DNA of 64,000 nt from Rhynchopus sp. YZ270_cl-10. Its lineage: Eukaryota; Euglenozoa; Diplonemea; Diplonemida; Diplonemidae. The position numbers were made by a program, and so were the translations under genes. The notes beneath the pieces were generated by a model. That model worked only from the letters and a program-made list of their open reading frames with translations, was not told the DNA's origin and made no database searches. How positions within the stretch are numbered: the stretch's first letter is position 1; every line of letters starts with the position of its first letter. The stretch covers positions 1,674,001 through 1,738,000 of the forward strand of contig OZ037843.1 of NCBI GenBank assembly GCA_964035575.1. Direction: 5' to 3'. Shown in pieces: positions 20,970 to 30,662 of this stretch.

Positions 20970-21601
20970 ATAAAACCTACATTCTCGAGCTTTTCTACTG
21001 ACGTGATTTTCATCGGACGCATCCCCTTCTCCAATTCAATTCAATAAAACTGTAGCTTTCTCCTCAGAATTCGTGAAACAACCCGCGCCAAGGCTGCTGA
21101 ATCGGATAACAAAGAGTGAGGGCGAAGCACCACACGTATGAGCCCAAATGCTGCGCTTGTATGTTGTATGCAAGTCGTATCCTAAACAGTAAAAACAAAG
21201 GTATATAGGTTAGTTGCCAACAGTACGTCCCTCGACGGTACTGTGCGTAAAACCCGCAAACCCGACCCAACGTGCATAACCAGTAACAAACAGAGGGACG
21301 CATCTGCGTGCTTACTTTCTTACTTTCTTTTTTTTTTTTTTTTTTTTTTTTGAAAAACGAGAAACGCTAATTGTATTTTTGGTCCCCCTCTGTGAGTATT
21401 GATTGAATTGGAGTCGGGGAGCACAAGCAAAGGGCAATGAAAGGAAACAATGAACATTAAACAAGCTAGAAAAGAGACAGTATATATTTCCGAACACACA
21501 CACACACATTATTCAAATCATTCAATCCGAAAGAGCCCAATCATTTCGGTTTGTATTATTTCCTTACAAACCGTACGCGTACCGCTTCGTATGTTTGTAT
21601 A
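20970..21601. other. Intergenic segment with a short duplicated piece
   Basis: TAATAAAACCTACAT-CTCGA-CTTTTCTAC...CGCATCCC at 20969-21031 recurs at 25878-25940. A T tract lies at 21329-21351. No gene is seen. Confidence 0.55.
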
Positions 21602-21697
21602 CAAAAAAAAAAAAAACGCCCAAAAACGTGGCATGATGGCATGATGGTTAGCAAAAGGCCTGGTGTGAAGTTTTGAAGGAAGGAAAAATAAAATTCA
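21602..21697 (+). repeat. Displaced right end of a CATCATGG-array element joined to a cassette tail
   Basis: CGCCCAAAAACGTGGCATGA through GTTAGCAAAAGGCCTG matches 13168-13214. It runs straight into GTGTGAAGTTTTGAAGGAAG, the tail of the leader/trailer cassette found at 34019, 41008 and 41636. This is probably the other half of the element at 18188. Confidence 0.65.
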
Positions 21698-21920
21698 TTT
21701 TTTGAGTTATGAGCGTTTTGTGGGTTTCACAGCAACTACCAATTTTGCAAATATTGGGGACCATACACAGGGTGTTATATCATCTGATAAATGCCAGGTG
21801 TACGGAAGACATCTTTGAATACCCGTTGTGCTTGGAAACCTGTTTAGCTCCCTCCTGATCACAAAACGAGTCTTTTCCGCGGTTTTTTTAAACACAGGCA
21901 AATATGCAAAGCTTAGATCT
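21698..21920 (+). repeat. Third copy of the ~250-bp dispersed repeat
   Basis: Matches 17673-17903 from GAGCGTTTTGTGGGTTTCAC to GCAAAGCTTAGATC, with small differences and a slightly altered GTTATATCATCTGATAAATG centre. Confidence 0.8.
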
Positions 21921-22554
21921 TCATGAATGTAGGATCGTTTTACGAAATCATTGTACTAAAATTTTATTTTGTTTTGTTGTGTACCTGGGGTTGTGTGTGA
22001 CTGAGTGTGGGGATGCGTTCAAGAATTAAACTCTTCCCCCCCAAACCCCCTTTCATCTCTAGTTTTCTTATCCAAACGTCGAGTGGAGTGATAATTTTGT
22101 TCCCACAACCTTGTTTCGGGTCACAACCCTAAGGTACTGTAAGGTATAGTGTTGAAATCGGTGTAGGCCGACAATGAGTCCCAGTGACCGGGATCATATT
22201 TTACAAAACAAAATAAAGTGGTCAAATTGTTACACTCACTGCCTGCAGAGCAAATCATTGCATTGCGATCACAGAACTCATAGTGCCCCTCGCCCGCACC
22301 ATTTCTGCGACTCACTCCTTGTCTTCACCATACAGGCAGTTGTTTAAACTGGACCTTGGTGAGTACGAAGCACGCATGTAATCATTCGGAAAGCACTGAA
22401 GCATGTTTAATGCACATTTGTTGTTTGTCATGACGCTGTCGAACCCACTTCATTGCTTGCTCCGCGCACCCCCCCGCCCCCCTTCCTTCTCCACATATTT
22501 CCACTAACCAGACTGATCTTTTTCAACCCTACCCCCTAGAGTGCCTATTTCAAT
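21921..22554. other. Leader region of the adenylate cyclase gene
   Basis: Mixed composition. Pyrimidine-rich runs (CCCCCCCGCCCCCCTTCCTT near 22467, and CTGATCTTTTTCAACCCTAC) lie within 100 bp of the start codon and could serve as a splice-acceptor or promoter region. No gene is seen. Confidence 0.4.
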
Positions 22555-25500
22555 ATGTTGCTATGGTTGGTGCTTGCGTTGGTCGCATCAGCGGATGCTG
22601 CGATGCAGAAGTTTGGGTCATACGAAGAGTTCTCAGATGAGATGATAGACGAGCACAGGGACATCGTCATCGCACTGTCCGTCATCACCGGTGTCATCAT
22701 CGTTGCCCCGCTGGTGTGGATGTTTGCGTTGAGACGCCGTGTGGCCATTCCTATTCTCATAGTGATCCCGCTGTGGACGTGCGTCATTGCCGTTTCTATT
22801 TTGACGTGGAACCAAACCTTCGCAGAGGCGAGGGAGGTGATCCAGGAGAAGTCGCACACCCTTCTTGCCACGACCGGCGCTGTGCTCGATCTGCTCGTCG
22901 CCGATCTGAACATAGGCTACAACAGTGCAAACGCATTCTACCATTTGGTCCGTGAGGAGGGGCTGGCCTTGGACTTCCCGTTGATGAGCATACAAATGTT
23001 GCGTATGGTGCGGGTCGTTGGCTTCGGATCAACGACGCTCTCGAGTTTTTACTTCGGCACTTTGGACGGACGTATGGAGAGCTGCACGAAGCCCAAGACC
23101 GAAACTATTACTTTTATGCTCGGCGTCACGCCTACGTCTTACAATGCTATCCCATGCTCGCCTATATGGAACCCAGCAGGCGACTCCTTCTGCCAGACGT
23201 ACGCCGCAAACAACCTCTGTGGGTCCAACGCCACGCTAGACGTAGGCTGTCCAGTCGACTGCAAACTGCCGATGTCTCCTGAATGGTGCAGACCCGACCC
23301 AAACGAGCCCGGCAGAGAGGTACCCCCAGTACGCAACATCCGAATCTGGGGGACCTACAACATCTCGGACCAGATGATCTACCCGAATTATTCGAGAACC
23401 TCCCCGAGAACATATGACCCAAGGATACGTCCGTGGTTTACCCCTGAAGCGGAGAGTGTAGGACTGCGCTGGACACGGCCGTATCTGTTTTCAGGAGGGA
23501 CCACCACGGGGGTGACGTTGATTCGGACGTTGTACTCCCCTGCCGGTAACGTGGTTGGCGTGTTGGGGGTCGACTACACGCTGGGCAGCATCACCACCAT
23601 GCTGAGCAAGCTGCCTCCCACGGAGAACTCCCTGATGGTTCTCATTGACGAGCAGTTCACTCTTGTCTCCGCATCGCAGTCGAAGGAGGCACTTTCCTCT
23701 ATGATCCTGCCGTACGTGCACACCGACCTCATTAACGTCACGATGATCGCTCCAGACTCTCGCATCCGCTTTGCCGTAGACAACCTGCTCAGGAAGTACT
23801 CCACCTTCGACCAGATCATGCACGGAAGCTCGCTTCTGCAGAGTGGTGGTCGGAGTATTGCATCGTTTCCTCTGCGCATAGAGGCAGGGTTCAGGTTGGT
23901 GTGCATCTTGGAGCTGCCCTACGAGGATCTATTGGGGAAGGCGAACGACGCCTCGACGAATGCGTTGGTGGTGGCGCTTGTCATTTCATTGACGGTGAGT
24001 GTGTTGTTCTCGTTTCTGGTGGGGCTCATTTTGCGTCCATTGACGACCTTTGCGGCGGATATGGACAAAGTGGCGTGGATGCAGCTGGACGACCTCACCT
24101 CGCACGGCAGCTCCCCGCTCTACGAGATAGGTTGGATGCAGGGCTCCTTCCGCCTTATGATTCAGAACCTCATCGAGTACCGGCAGTACCTCCCAAGCTC
24201 GATGCTGGAGGATGACGAAACTCCTGCAGTCGTGAACAACACCGTCATGCAGACGGTCGCCTTGGTCTTCACGGACATCAAAGGCTCGACAATGTGTTGG
24301 GAAAATGCCCCTGAAGGCATGCGATTTGGCCTGAAAATCCACAACACAACGATCCGCGAGCTGATCGCGAAGCATAAGGGGTATGAGGTGAAGACGATTG
24401 GCGACTCTTTTATGGTTTCGTTTATGAGTGTGAAGGATGCAATCGACTTTGCGCTTGAGACCCACGAGGGCCTGAACAATGCCACCTGGCCTGAAGAGCT
24501 CCTCGACGTCAGCCACGCCGAGAGGACCAAGGACGGCATGTGGTCAGGCCTCCGTGTACGCATCGGTGTCCACTACGGCGAAGTTGAAAACGAGACAAAC
24601 CTTGTAACAGGCAGGAAGGACTTCTTCGGCACCACTGTGAACAAAGCCTCCCGACTCGAGGCCTGCTGCATGCCAGGCTCCGTCGCTGTCTGCGACGACG
24701 TTCTGGAAGCCTACGACAAGGTCTGCACTGAACCCGTCCCACGCATCGATATGGGCGACGTGAGCCTCAAGGGTCTTGGTGGGAAGACACACATAAACCT
24801 CTTGCTGCCGCACTCCCTTAAGGAGAGAAGGGAGGTCATCGAATGCGAGCTCAAGAACAGAGGCACCACCGAAGACACGAAGGAGAGGACTGTGAAGAAG
24901 AAACGTACCAGCCAGGCCAGCACTGTGCTGACGAAGGGCAGCGCAGGGCGCAACCCAGACCGCTTCAAGGAGAAGCTGCACCGCTCAAGCTCGGGCACCG
25001 CAGGCAACATTACGATGCACTTCGACGACTCGCTTGCGGACGACATGGACAACCCTGTGACGCGTGTCTCGGATGCGATGCAGAGGATCTTCCAGAACGT
25101 ACAGACCACAAACGGTGCTGTCGTCAGCATCATCGGTGCCGCGGTGTTCACCACATGGAACATCAACAAGGTGTGCTTCCCGCACCAGGACTGCGCAACA
25201 CGGTGTGTCGCACTGCTTTCTGCGCAGATGACCGGAGGCACATTAGCGATTGGCCTCTGCACTGGACAGGGCCTGTACGGCAACGTCGGCGGGGCTGGAC
25301 AACGCTTTGTTACTGTCTTTGGCGCAAACATGCAGCTTGCGACACTTCTAACGGACGGCGCGTTGCGGTTCATGTGCCCAGCTCTCTACGTGAGCTTGCA
25401 TGGATCTCCTATGTCCTCCGTTTCAGACGTTGACGTTCTGAGGCCTGTGAGCGACTGGTTTGTGAAGGACGACTCGAAGTCGTACGTCATCTACCAAGTG

Positions 25501-25716
25501 AACGACGCGCCCAGCAACAGCTCGCCCGACACCTTCGGGCTGCTGTCACAGACCCCGTGGGAGTGGTCGCAGGCGTACCTCACAACGTTCTTCAAGAAGG
25601 ACACATCTGAGCTCTCGAAGCACGCTGAAGGCAATCCGCACCTCTGTCAGGTCCTCGACTTCCTCACAAACAAGACCGGTCTGCTGCAGCCGATCAACCC
25701 TATCCTATTGAATTAA
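22555..25716 (+). CDS. Receptor-type adenylate cyclase with Cache ectodomain and a second degenerate cyclase domain (1,053 aa)
   Basis: Predicted to make cAMP at the plasma membrane. The N-terminus has a signal-like hydrophobic stretch (1-16) and membrane segments at about 42-62 and 64-85. Residues 90-460 are a Cache-like ectodomain (DPRIRPWFTPE, VVGVLGVDYTLGSI). A membrane segment at about 465-495 leads into a HAMP-like linker and EYRQYLPSSML. The class III catalytic domain (about 565-745) is complete: metal-binding D574 (FTDIKGST) and D617 (KTIGDSFM), adenine-specifying K613 and D689 (DFFG), transition-state N696 and R700 (NKASR). Residues 830-1040 form a second cyclase-like domain with GA in place of GD (IIGAAVFTTWN) and no N/R pair. 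Signatures resemble trypanosomatid receptor cyclases, though the extra domain does not. Confidence 0.95.
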   Translation: MLLWLVLALVASADAAMQKFGSYEEFSDEMIDEHRDIVIALSVITGVIIVAPLVWMFALRRRVAIPILIVIPLWTCVIAVSILTWNQTFAEAREVIQEKSHTLLATTGAVLDLLVADLNIGYNSANAFYHLVREEGLALDFPLMSIQMLRMVRVVGFGSTTLSSFYFGTLDGRMESCTKPKTETITFMLGVTPTSYNAIPCSPIWNPAGDSFCQTYAANNLCGSNATLDVGCPVDCKLPMSPEWCRPDPNEPGREVPPVRNIRIWGTYNISDQMIYPNYSRTSPRTYDPRIRPWFTPEAESVGLRWTRPYLFSGGTTTGVTLIRTLYSPAGNVVGVLGVDYTLGSITTMLSKLPPTENSLMVLIDEQFTLVSASQSKEALSSMILPYVHTDLINVTMIAPDSRIRFAVDNLLRKYSTFDQIMHGSSLLQSGGRSIASFPLRIEAGFRLVCILELPYEDLLGKANDASTNALVVALVISLTVSVLFSFLVGLILRPLTTFAADMDKVAWMQLDDLTSHGSSPLYEIGWMQGSFRLMIQNLIEYRQYLPSSMLEDDETPAVVNNTVMQTVALVFTDIKGSTMCWENAPEGMRFGLKIHNTTIRELIAKHKGYEVKTIGDSFMVSFMSVKDAIDFALETHEGLNNATWPEELLDVSHAERTKDGMWSGLRVRIGVHYGEVENETNLVTGRKDFFGTTVNKASRLEACCMPGSVAVCDDVLEAYDKVCTEPVPRIDMGDVSLKGLGGKTHINLLLPHSLKERREVIECELKNRGTTEDTKERTVKKKRTSQASTVLTKGSAGRNPDRFKEKLHRSSSGTAGNITMHFDDSLADDMDNPVTRVSDAMQRIFQNVQTTNGAVVSIIGAAVFTTWNINKVCFPHQDCATRCVALLSAQMTGGTLAIGLCTGQGLYGNVGGAGQRFVTVFGANMQLATLLTDGALRFMCPALYVSLHGSPMSSVSDVDVLRPVSDWFVKDDSKSYVIYQVNDAPSNSSPDTFGLLSQTPWEWSQAYLTTFFKKDTSELSKHAEGNPHLCQVLDFLTNKTGLLQPINPILLN

Positions 25717-28450
25717 ACATAACCACTTTGAAATGCAAAACAGGGCAGTGTCAGTTGTCGAGCTGCCGAAAGCAGCCTAGTGAGAGACTTCTTGCAACAG
25801 ACAGAAAAAGGGCCCCTGGAGCGTCTGGTTTTCCAACCAGACGTATTGGCATGGGTAGAGAACATAATTGGGAAAAAAAATAATAAAACCTACATCCTCG
25901 ATACTTTTCTACACAAATGATTTCATTGAACGCATCCCAAAATAAAAAAAATATTATGATGTGGAAACCCAACAAAATCCAAAACAAAAAAAGCACCGAA
26001 ACAAAAAAAAGCTGGCAGTAGAGCTTGCACAGGTGGCAACTATACTATTCCAACAATTTTTCAAAAAAGGGAAAAAAACGAAAACATAAATCTAGAATTT
26101 TGCTTTTTTTTTTTCCCCGAACAAGGGGCTACCTTCTTGTTACCAAAAATAAAATAGTGGAGTTCATCCTCGGGTGTCTACACTAATACAACCAAGTTTT
26201 CACAAATAAAAAAAAGAGAGATTGTAGAGTGTCACGTGTCGTTCCCTCACCTCCCCCTTTTTGTGGTTGTTTGATGCGTTGACGCTTCCACAAACATAGC
26301 AGTCAACCCAGATCAAAACAACAACCCCTGGCACACCTTGGGGTGTGCTGGCTGTACCTTCCATTTGCCTTGTCCCTCCCTACACTCTTCCCAAATGTGG
26401 AAGTCTCTTGAGCGTGTCCCATACCTAAAACCCTTTCTTTTGTGCAGGTAGCCCACAACGTGAATATCACTCAGCGTGCGCCCTACACTGGAACATCCCT
26501 TATTTTTTTTTCCCCCAGAAAATCTGGCTGTACTTTTTTATTTGCAAAAAATTTAAAAAACAGAAGATTTTTCAAAAAGAGAGAAGACGACGCTGATGGA
26601 CAACAACTCCGTCTTTCTGTTCAAAATTTTGTCTTAATCATTTCAGAATATCTGCCCCCCTCCGAAGTGTTGTGTTGTATGTTGGACCCACTACGTCTTT
26701 TGAACCTTCCGTGCAATAAGGCTTCGATCAATCGTTATTACAGACCTTAGCTCGCAACAAGGCGGGTACTTAGGCGAAAGTGTCAGCAGCAACAAATATT
26801 ATTTTTTTCCCTGCCTCCCCTTCCCACCCGTTTCCCAAGGTACACTTGGCTTTGTATTTCAAGCCAACTTTCGATTTTACACTCTGAACTACACTTTAAG
26901 GTGACTAAGCACGAGAGGCTTGATCATCTTATAAACTTTTTTCTTTTTTTTGTCTCGATGTGATGACTAAAGTAATTTGCCAAGATTTCCATCTTGTCAC
27001 AAAGTTTGACGTGCTGGGTCGCGTTCTATTGACGACTTTCCTCCTCAAAAAAAAAAACAGTGGAGCTTGCACAACTGTGTCAACACAACCGAGGCAACTA
27101 CACTACTCCAACAATTTGTCAAAATAAAATAAATTTCTCCCTCTGATACTACCAAGGTGCGTTTCGGACTGCAATGTACTGAATTATTAACCGACTACTT
27201 ATTTCCTACTATTGACTCAAGGTTTGTGCTCCATTACACCCTCTCCTACACTGCGAAAACGGGCAGAGGACCCCCAACCGGACCTTACATCACACAAGAT
27301 TCATGTCCCTGTGTTTGCAATGAGCCCCGTTCATCTGGCTGATGAGTGGAAGCAGGAGCAGCACATATCAGATGTAAACCACGAAAATGGATGTAGGACT
27401 GCACGGTTGGGTGTCCTCTGTCCATCCCAAGCAGCCGGTCATGTACCAAGGTAACACTGTCGAGAGCGTTTTGTATGTTTCAAGTCAACTTATTTTTACA
27501 CATGACCCCTTTACTGGGGCCTCCCAGTAACCCACCCCTATCCGCCCAAGCTCTGCTGCAACTTTTGTGTTTTTCGGCACTTGAATGCATAAACAACAAA
27601 TAAAAGCTACTTTCCAGAGTTGAGACGACGTGCCTCTATCTAAGTACACTAGCCTTCGGGCAACAGTGAGTCCAGATCCTGCACTAGCAGGATTCTCGAT
27701 TATGAGTAAACAATACAAACCCCTTGCCGAAGTTACCATTTATAATTTTTTTTTTTTGAGAACAGCGTTAGGATCCTGAACAGAAGCCAACCAAAAGTCT
27801 AAAGCAGTAAACACACCTTGACTTGTCTGGTAAGCCTTTAGTGCAGCCGTCTTCCGACAAGTGCATAGCGACACCTCCCTGGTGTTTTCTCCAAGGTGTT
27901 TTCAAATTTGTGCCAACAGGTCAATGTTTTGGTTTTTGAAGAGGCCCAAGGCTGTTTGATAATAGCAACAGAGCGTCAGTGGTTAAAACTCTTCACATCT
28001 CAGAGAGTCTTGCACTGACGATGTCCCCCTCTGATACTACCAATGTATGCAGTTAGGACTGAAACATGATGTACTGAATTATTCTCAACCCCTTTATTTT
28101 TACACATGACCCCTTTGACCCACCCCTTTCCCCTCAAACTTTGATGATGCAACTTTTGTGTTTTTCAGCACTTGAATGCATAAACAACAAATCAAAGCTA
28201 CTTTACAGCCTTCGGGCAACATTTGAGTACAAGATCCTGCACTAGCAGGTGATTGTCGACACAACAAAAAAAAAAAAGTGATCTTTTTTAAAAAATTTCC
28301 TCAAGGACCTGGGCATGTGAATCACTGGTGTGCACAACACAAGCCATTTATGAGCATTGTGTTTCGCTCTGAACTACCCACACATTTGATTTCAAACACA
28401 GAGCCACTCCCCTGCTCCACACATAACAAAGATTTGAAAAGCCTTCAACG
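25717..28450. other. 2.7-kb spacer with duplicated pieces
   Basis: No gene. Repeats found: 27505-27692 and 28088-28250 share CACTTGAATGCATAAACAAC and GATCCTGCACTAGCAGG; 27136-27187 and 28024-28082 share CCTCTGATACTACCAA and GTACTGAATTATT; 26022-26050 and 27064-27125 share GAGCTTGCACA and CAACAATTT; 26155-26205 recurs at 37418-37475 (GGAGTTCATCCTCGGGTGTC). Two copies of the TTGTATTTCAAGTCAACTT-type motif lie near 26848 and 27461. Part of 27385-27420 resembles 13995-14062 upstream of the LRR gene. Confidence 0.65.
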
Positions 28451-30169
28451 ATGCGGTGCCTGAACAACGCACTGACCATTGACGGGTCTCTCAGTGCTGC
28501 TGAGGCGAAGAAGCGCACCATCCTGTTTGCGCTCAGTTTCGCCTCCGTTATCGTGCTGCTTGCAAGCAACCTTATTGGACTCAACGGCTTGAGCTCACGT
28601 CAAATGTCCCTTCTCGGGACGGCTGTGATTGTCATAGGCGACTGCACTGTGATCGGTTATGTGCTCTGCAAGCAGAAGCTGCACACTGCGTTTGTTGTGG
28701 GCTACCTGTACATAATGGGTTTTGGGATGTTACTGTGGGATCTGGATTCACGCACACTTGGTGAGGTTACGTGGCCGACACTGATTATACTTATCGACTT
28801 GTTGCTTGTGATGCAGGTCCCAGCACGGTACAGTGCTGGATTTGTAGTTGTGACAGTGATGTGGTTGCTTCTGATGGGGTGTGAAGAAGCCTTCAGGTTT
28901 GGCCTGTTTGACCTGCCCTGGTTAGCGCCGTACGAGGGCGAAGACAGCAGGCGAGAGCAAATGAACGAAAAGGCAGACTGCGAGTTCCTGCCGTGCAAGG
29001 TGCCGTTTCCCCCGGTTGGGCTGGTCCCTACAGTTCTTGTCTTCGTGATTGACTTTCTTGTGACACGCAAGTTTGCCGACAATGTGCTGAAGGAGCAGGA
29101 GTCAATGCGGCGCACGATTAGCGTTGTGCAGGAGATTGCGTCGCTTCTTGCGGGGTACGACGTGGAGCAGGTGGCGGAGATGCTGGACGTGCATGGGGGT
29201 GACCTGCCTGAGGGGATGACTGCTGCCCTGTGGAGACTGGAGAAGAACCTGCGCATGTACAAAGCGTACCTCCCGCAGACGTGTCTGCCGTTTGAGAACG
29301 AGGTTCCGGAAGCAGAAGCTTCCGAAACGATCCCCTCAAGCACATCTGTTGACCGCACAGACTCGTTAGATTCGAGAGAAAGACCGTCAAACATGCCAGT
29401 GTGCCTGCCGCTGGGTCTGTCATCTGCGACGGCAACTTTGCTGACACTTAATGTCAAGGATACCCTGCGTTTGCTGGACAAGGACAGCACCAGCTATGCG
29501 AGCCTCTTCACAACCCTTCTTCTGAAGACCCTGCAGGCAACAGACAGCAGACGTGGGATGGTGGACGTCTTTGTTGGGGACAGGATCCACTGCTCGTTCA
29601 ACACGTCGAAGCAGTGTGCGTCGCACGCAACCTCAGCACTGCACGCAGCAAGCGTGCTTCTGAAGGGTGTGGGCAGCTTTTGCGAAAAGATGAATGCTGG
29701 TGTTGCGACTGGGAAGGTGCTGCGTGGTGACATGGGTTGTGATGTGATGCGTCGCTTCAGCATGGTGGGGACACTTGTGCGTGACGTGCACGGGATGGAA
29801 CGTGCAGGACGTATGCTGGGGTGCGACGTTCTCTGCAACCGTCTTTGCTTCAGCGATGCTGAGTGCGAACACGACCTGCGTCTGCTTCCGTGCAAGGTGG
29901 AGGTTGCCTCTGGCTGTGAGGCACAGGTAGTGGGGGAGGTTGTTGACATGCTCCATGGCACACAGACTGGCGACGACGTTGACGAATGGATGTACATGAT
30001 AGGCGGGAAGAAGCACTGGGAGGACTACAACATAGTGGTGCGTGGGTACCTGCGTGGTGAGCGCTGTGACACAGACGTTTCGAGGGCGTGGGTGGAGGCG
30101 GGTGGGAGTGGCACACCAGCACATGCAGTTCCTTCCGGGACGTGCAGTGTTGTGTCTGTCAACAAATGA
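28451..30169 (+). CDS. Multi-pass membrane protein with cyclase-like (pseudocyclase) domain (572 aa)
   Basis: The N-terminal 210 residues hold about six hydrophobic membrane segments (roughly 22-45, 54-73, 78-96, 104-121, 127-145, 190-208) rather than the large ectodomain of its neighbours. A linker carries MYKAYLPQTCL, matching the EYRxYLPxSxL junction of the other cyclase-family genes. The C-terminal domain (about 325-500) aligns with a class III cyclase fold: TLLTLNVK (Asn334 where the first metal Asp should be), FVGDRIHCSFN (Asp377 kept), GKVLRGDMG, then a stretch lacking the NxxxR pair. DEWMY (511-515) follows, as in the sister proteins. Catalysis looks lost; a regulatory or dimer-partner role is inferred. 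The ATG at 28451 is the first in frame. Confidence 0.92.
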   Translation: MRCLNNALTIDGSLSAAEAKKRTILFALSFASVIVLLASNLIGLNGLSSRQMSLLGTAVIVIGDCTVIGYVLCKQKLHTAFVVGYLYIMGFGMLLWDLDSRTLGEVTWPTLIILIDLLLVMQVPARYSAGFVVVTVMWLLLMGCEEAFRFGLFDLPWLAPYEGEDSRREQMNEKADCEFLPCKVPFPPVGLVPTVLVFVIDFLVTRKFADNVLKEQESMRRTISVVQEIASLLAGYDVEQVAEMLDVHGGDLPEGMTAALWRLEKNLRMYKAYLPQTCLPFENEVPEAEASETIPSSTSVDRTDSLDSRERPSNMPVCLPLGLSSATATLLTLNVKDTLRLLDKDSTSYASLFTTLLLKTLQATDSRRGMVDVFVGDRIHCSFNTSKQCASHATSALHAASVLLKGVGSFCEKMNAGVATGKVLRGDMGCDVMRRFSMVGTLVRDVHGMERAGRMLGCDVLCNRLCFSDAECEHDLRLLPCKVEVASGCEAQVVGEVVDMLHGTQTGDDVDEWMYMIGGKKHWEDYNIVVRGYLRGERCDTDVSRAWVEAGGSGTPAHAVPSGTCSVVSVNK

Positions 30170-30662
30170 TGTTCTCGGGGGTGATGCATTCTTAGTTTAT
30201 ATGTGCACTCGTTTTTATGTTTTGTTAACTTACGTTCCAAATAAATCATCATTTTCGGGTTTGGCAAATACACTGCGAAAGGAATTATTCGCAAGGATTA
30301 TATGGGTACAATGAAATATTGCTTTTGTTTAGACTTCACAGACAAGCAGAGCATCACTGAAAACGTAAAAGCGTTGTTTCATTTTGATCCGCAAGTACGT
30401 GGTATATCTTTTGTTTTGTTTTCTTGCGGTTCCTGTAGTGGTTAATTTTCGCGACAAATGCAAACAACATTTCCTCTAGCTAGCTGCACAAATAAAGACG
30501 TCAAATCTCCCAGAACATCCCCAGATCCCAAATCTTCTGCCAAATTATTTTTTTGGAGTAAATTTACCGTCCCTGACTACCTCGCCACACCCGCAACAGG
30601 ATTAACATCAAACAATAATTCTGCCACGGAGACACTGAGAACACATTTTTCAGGAAGTTACG
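30170..30662. other. Intergenic leader of the next gene
   Basis: AT-rich. ACATTTTTCAGGAAGTTACG directly precedes the ATG at 30663 and looks like a pyrimidine tract plus AG acceptor. No gene is seen. Confidence 0.4.
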
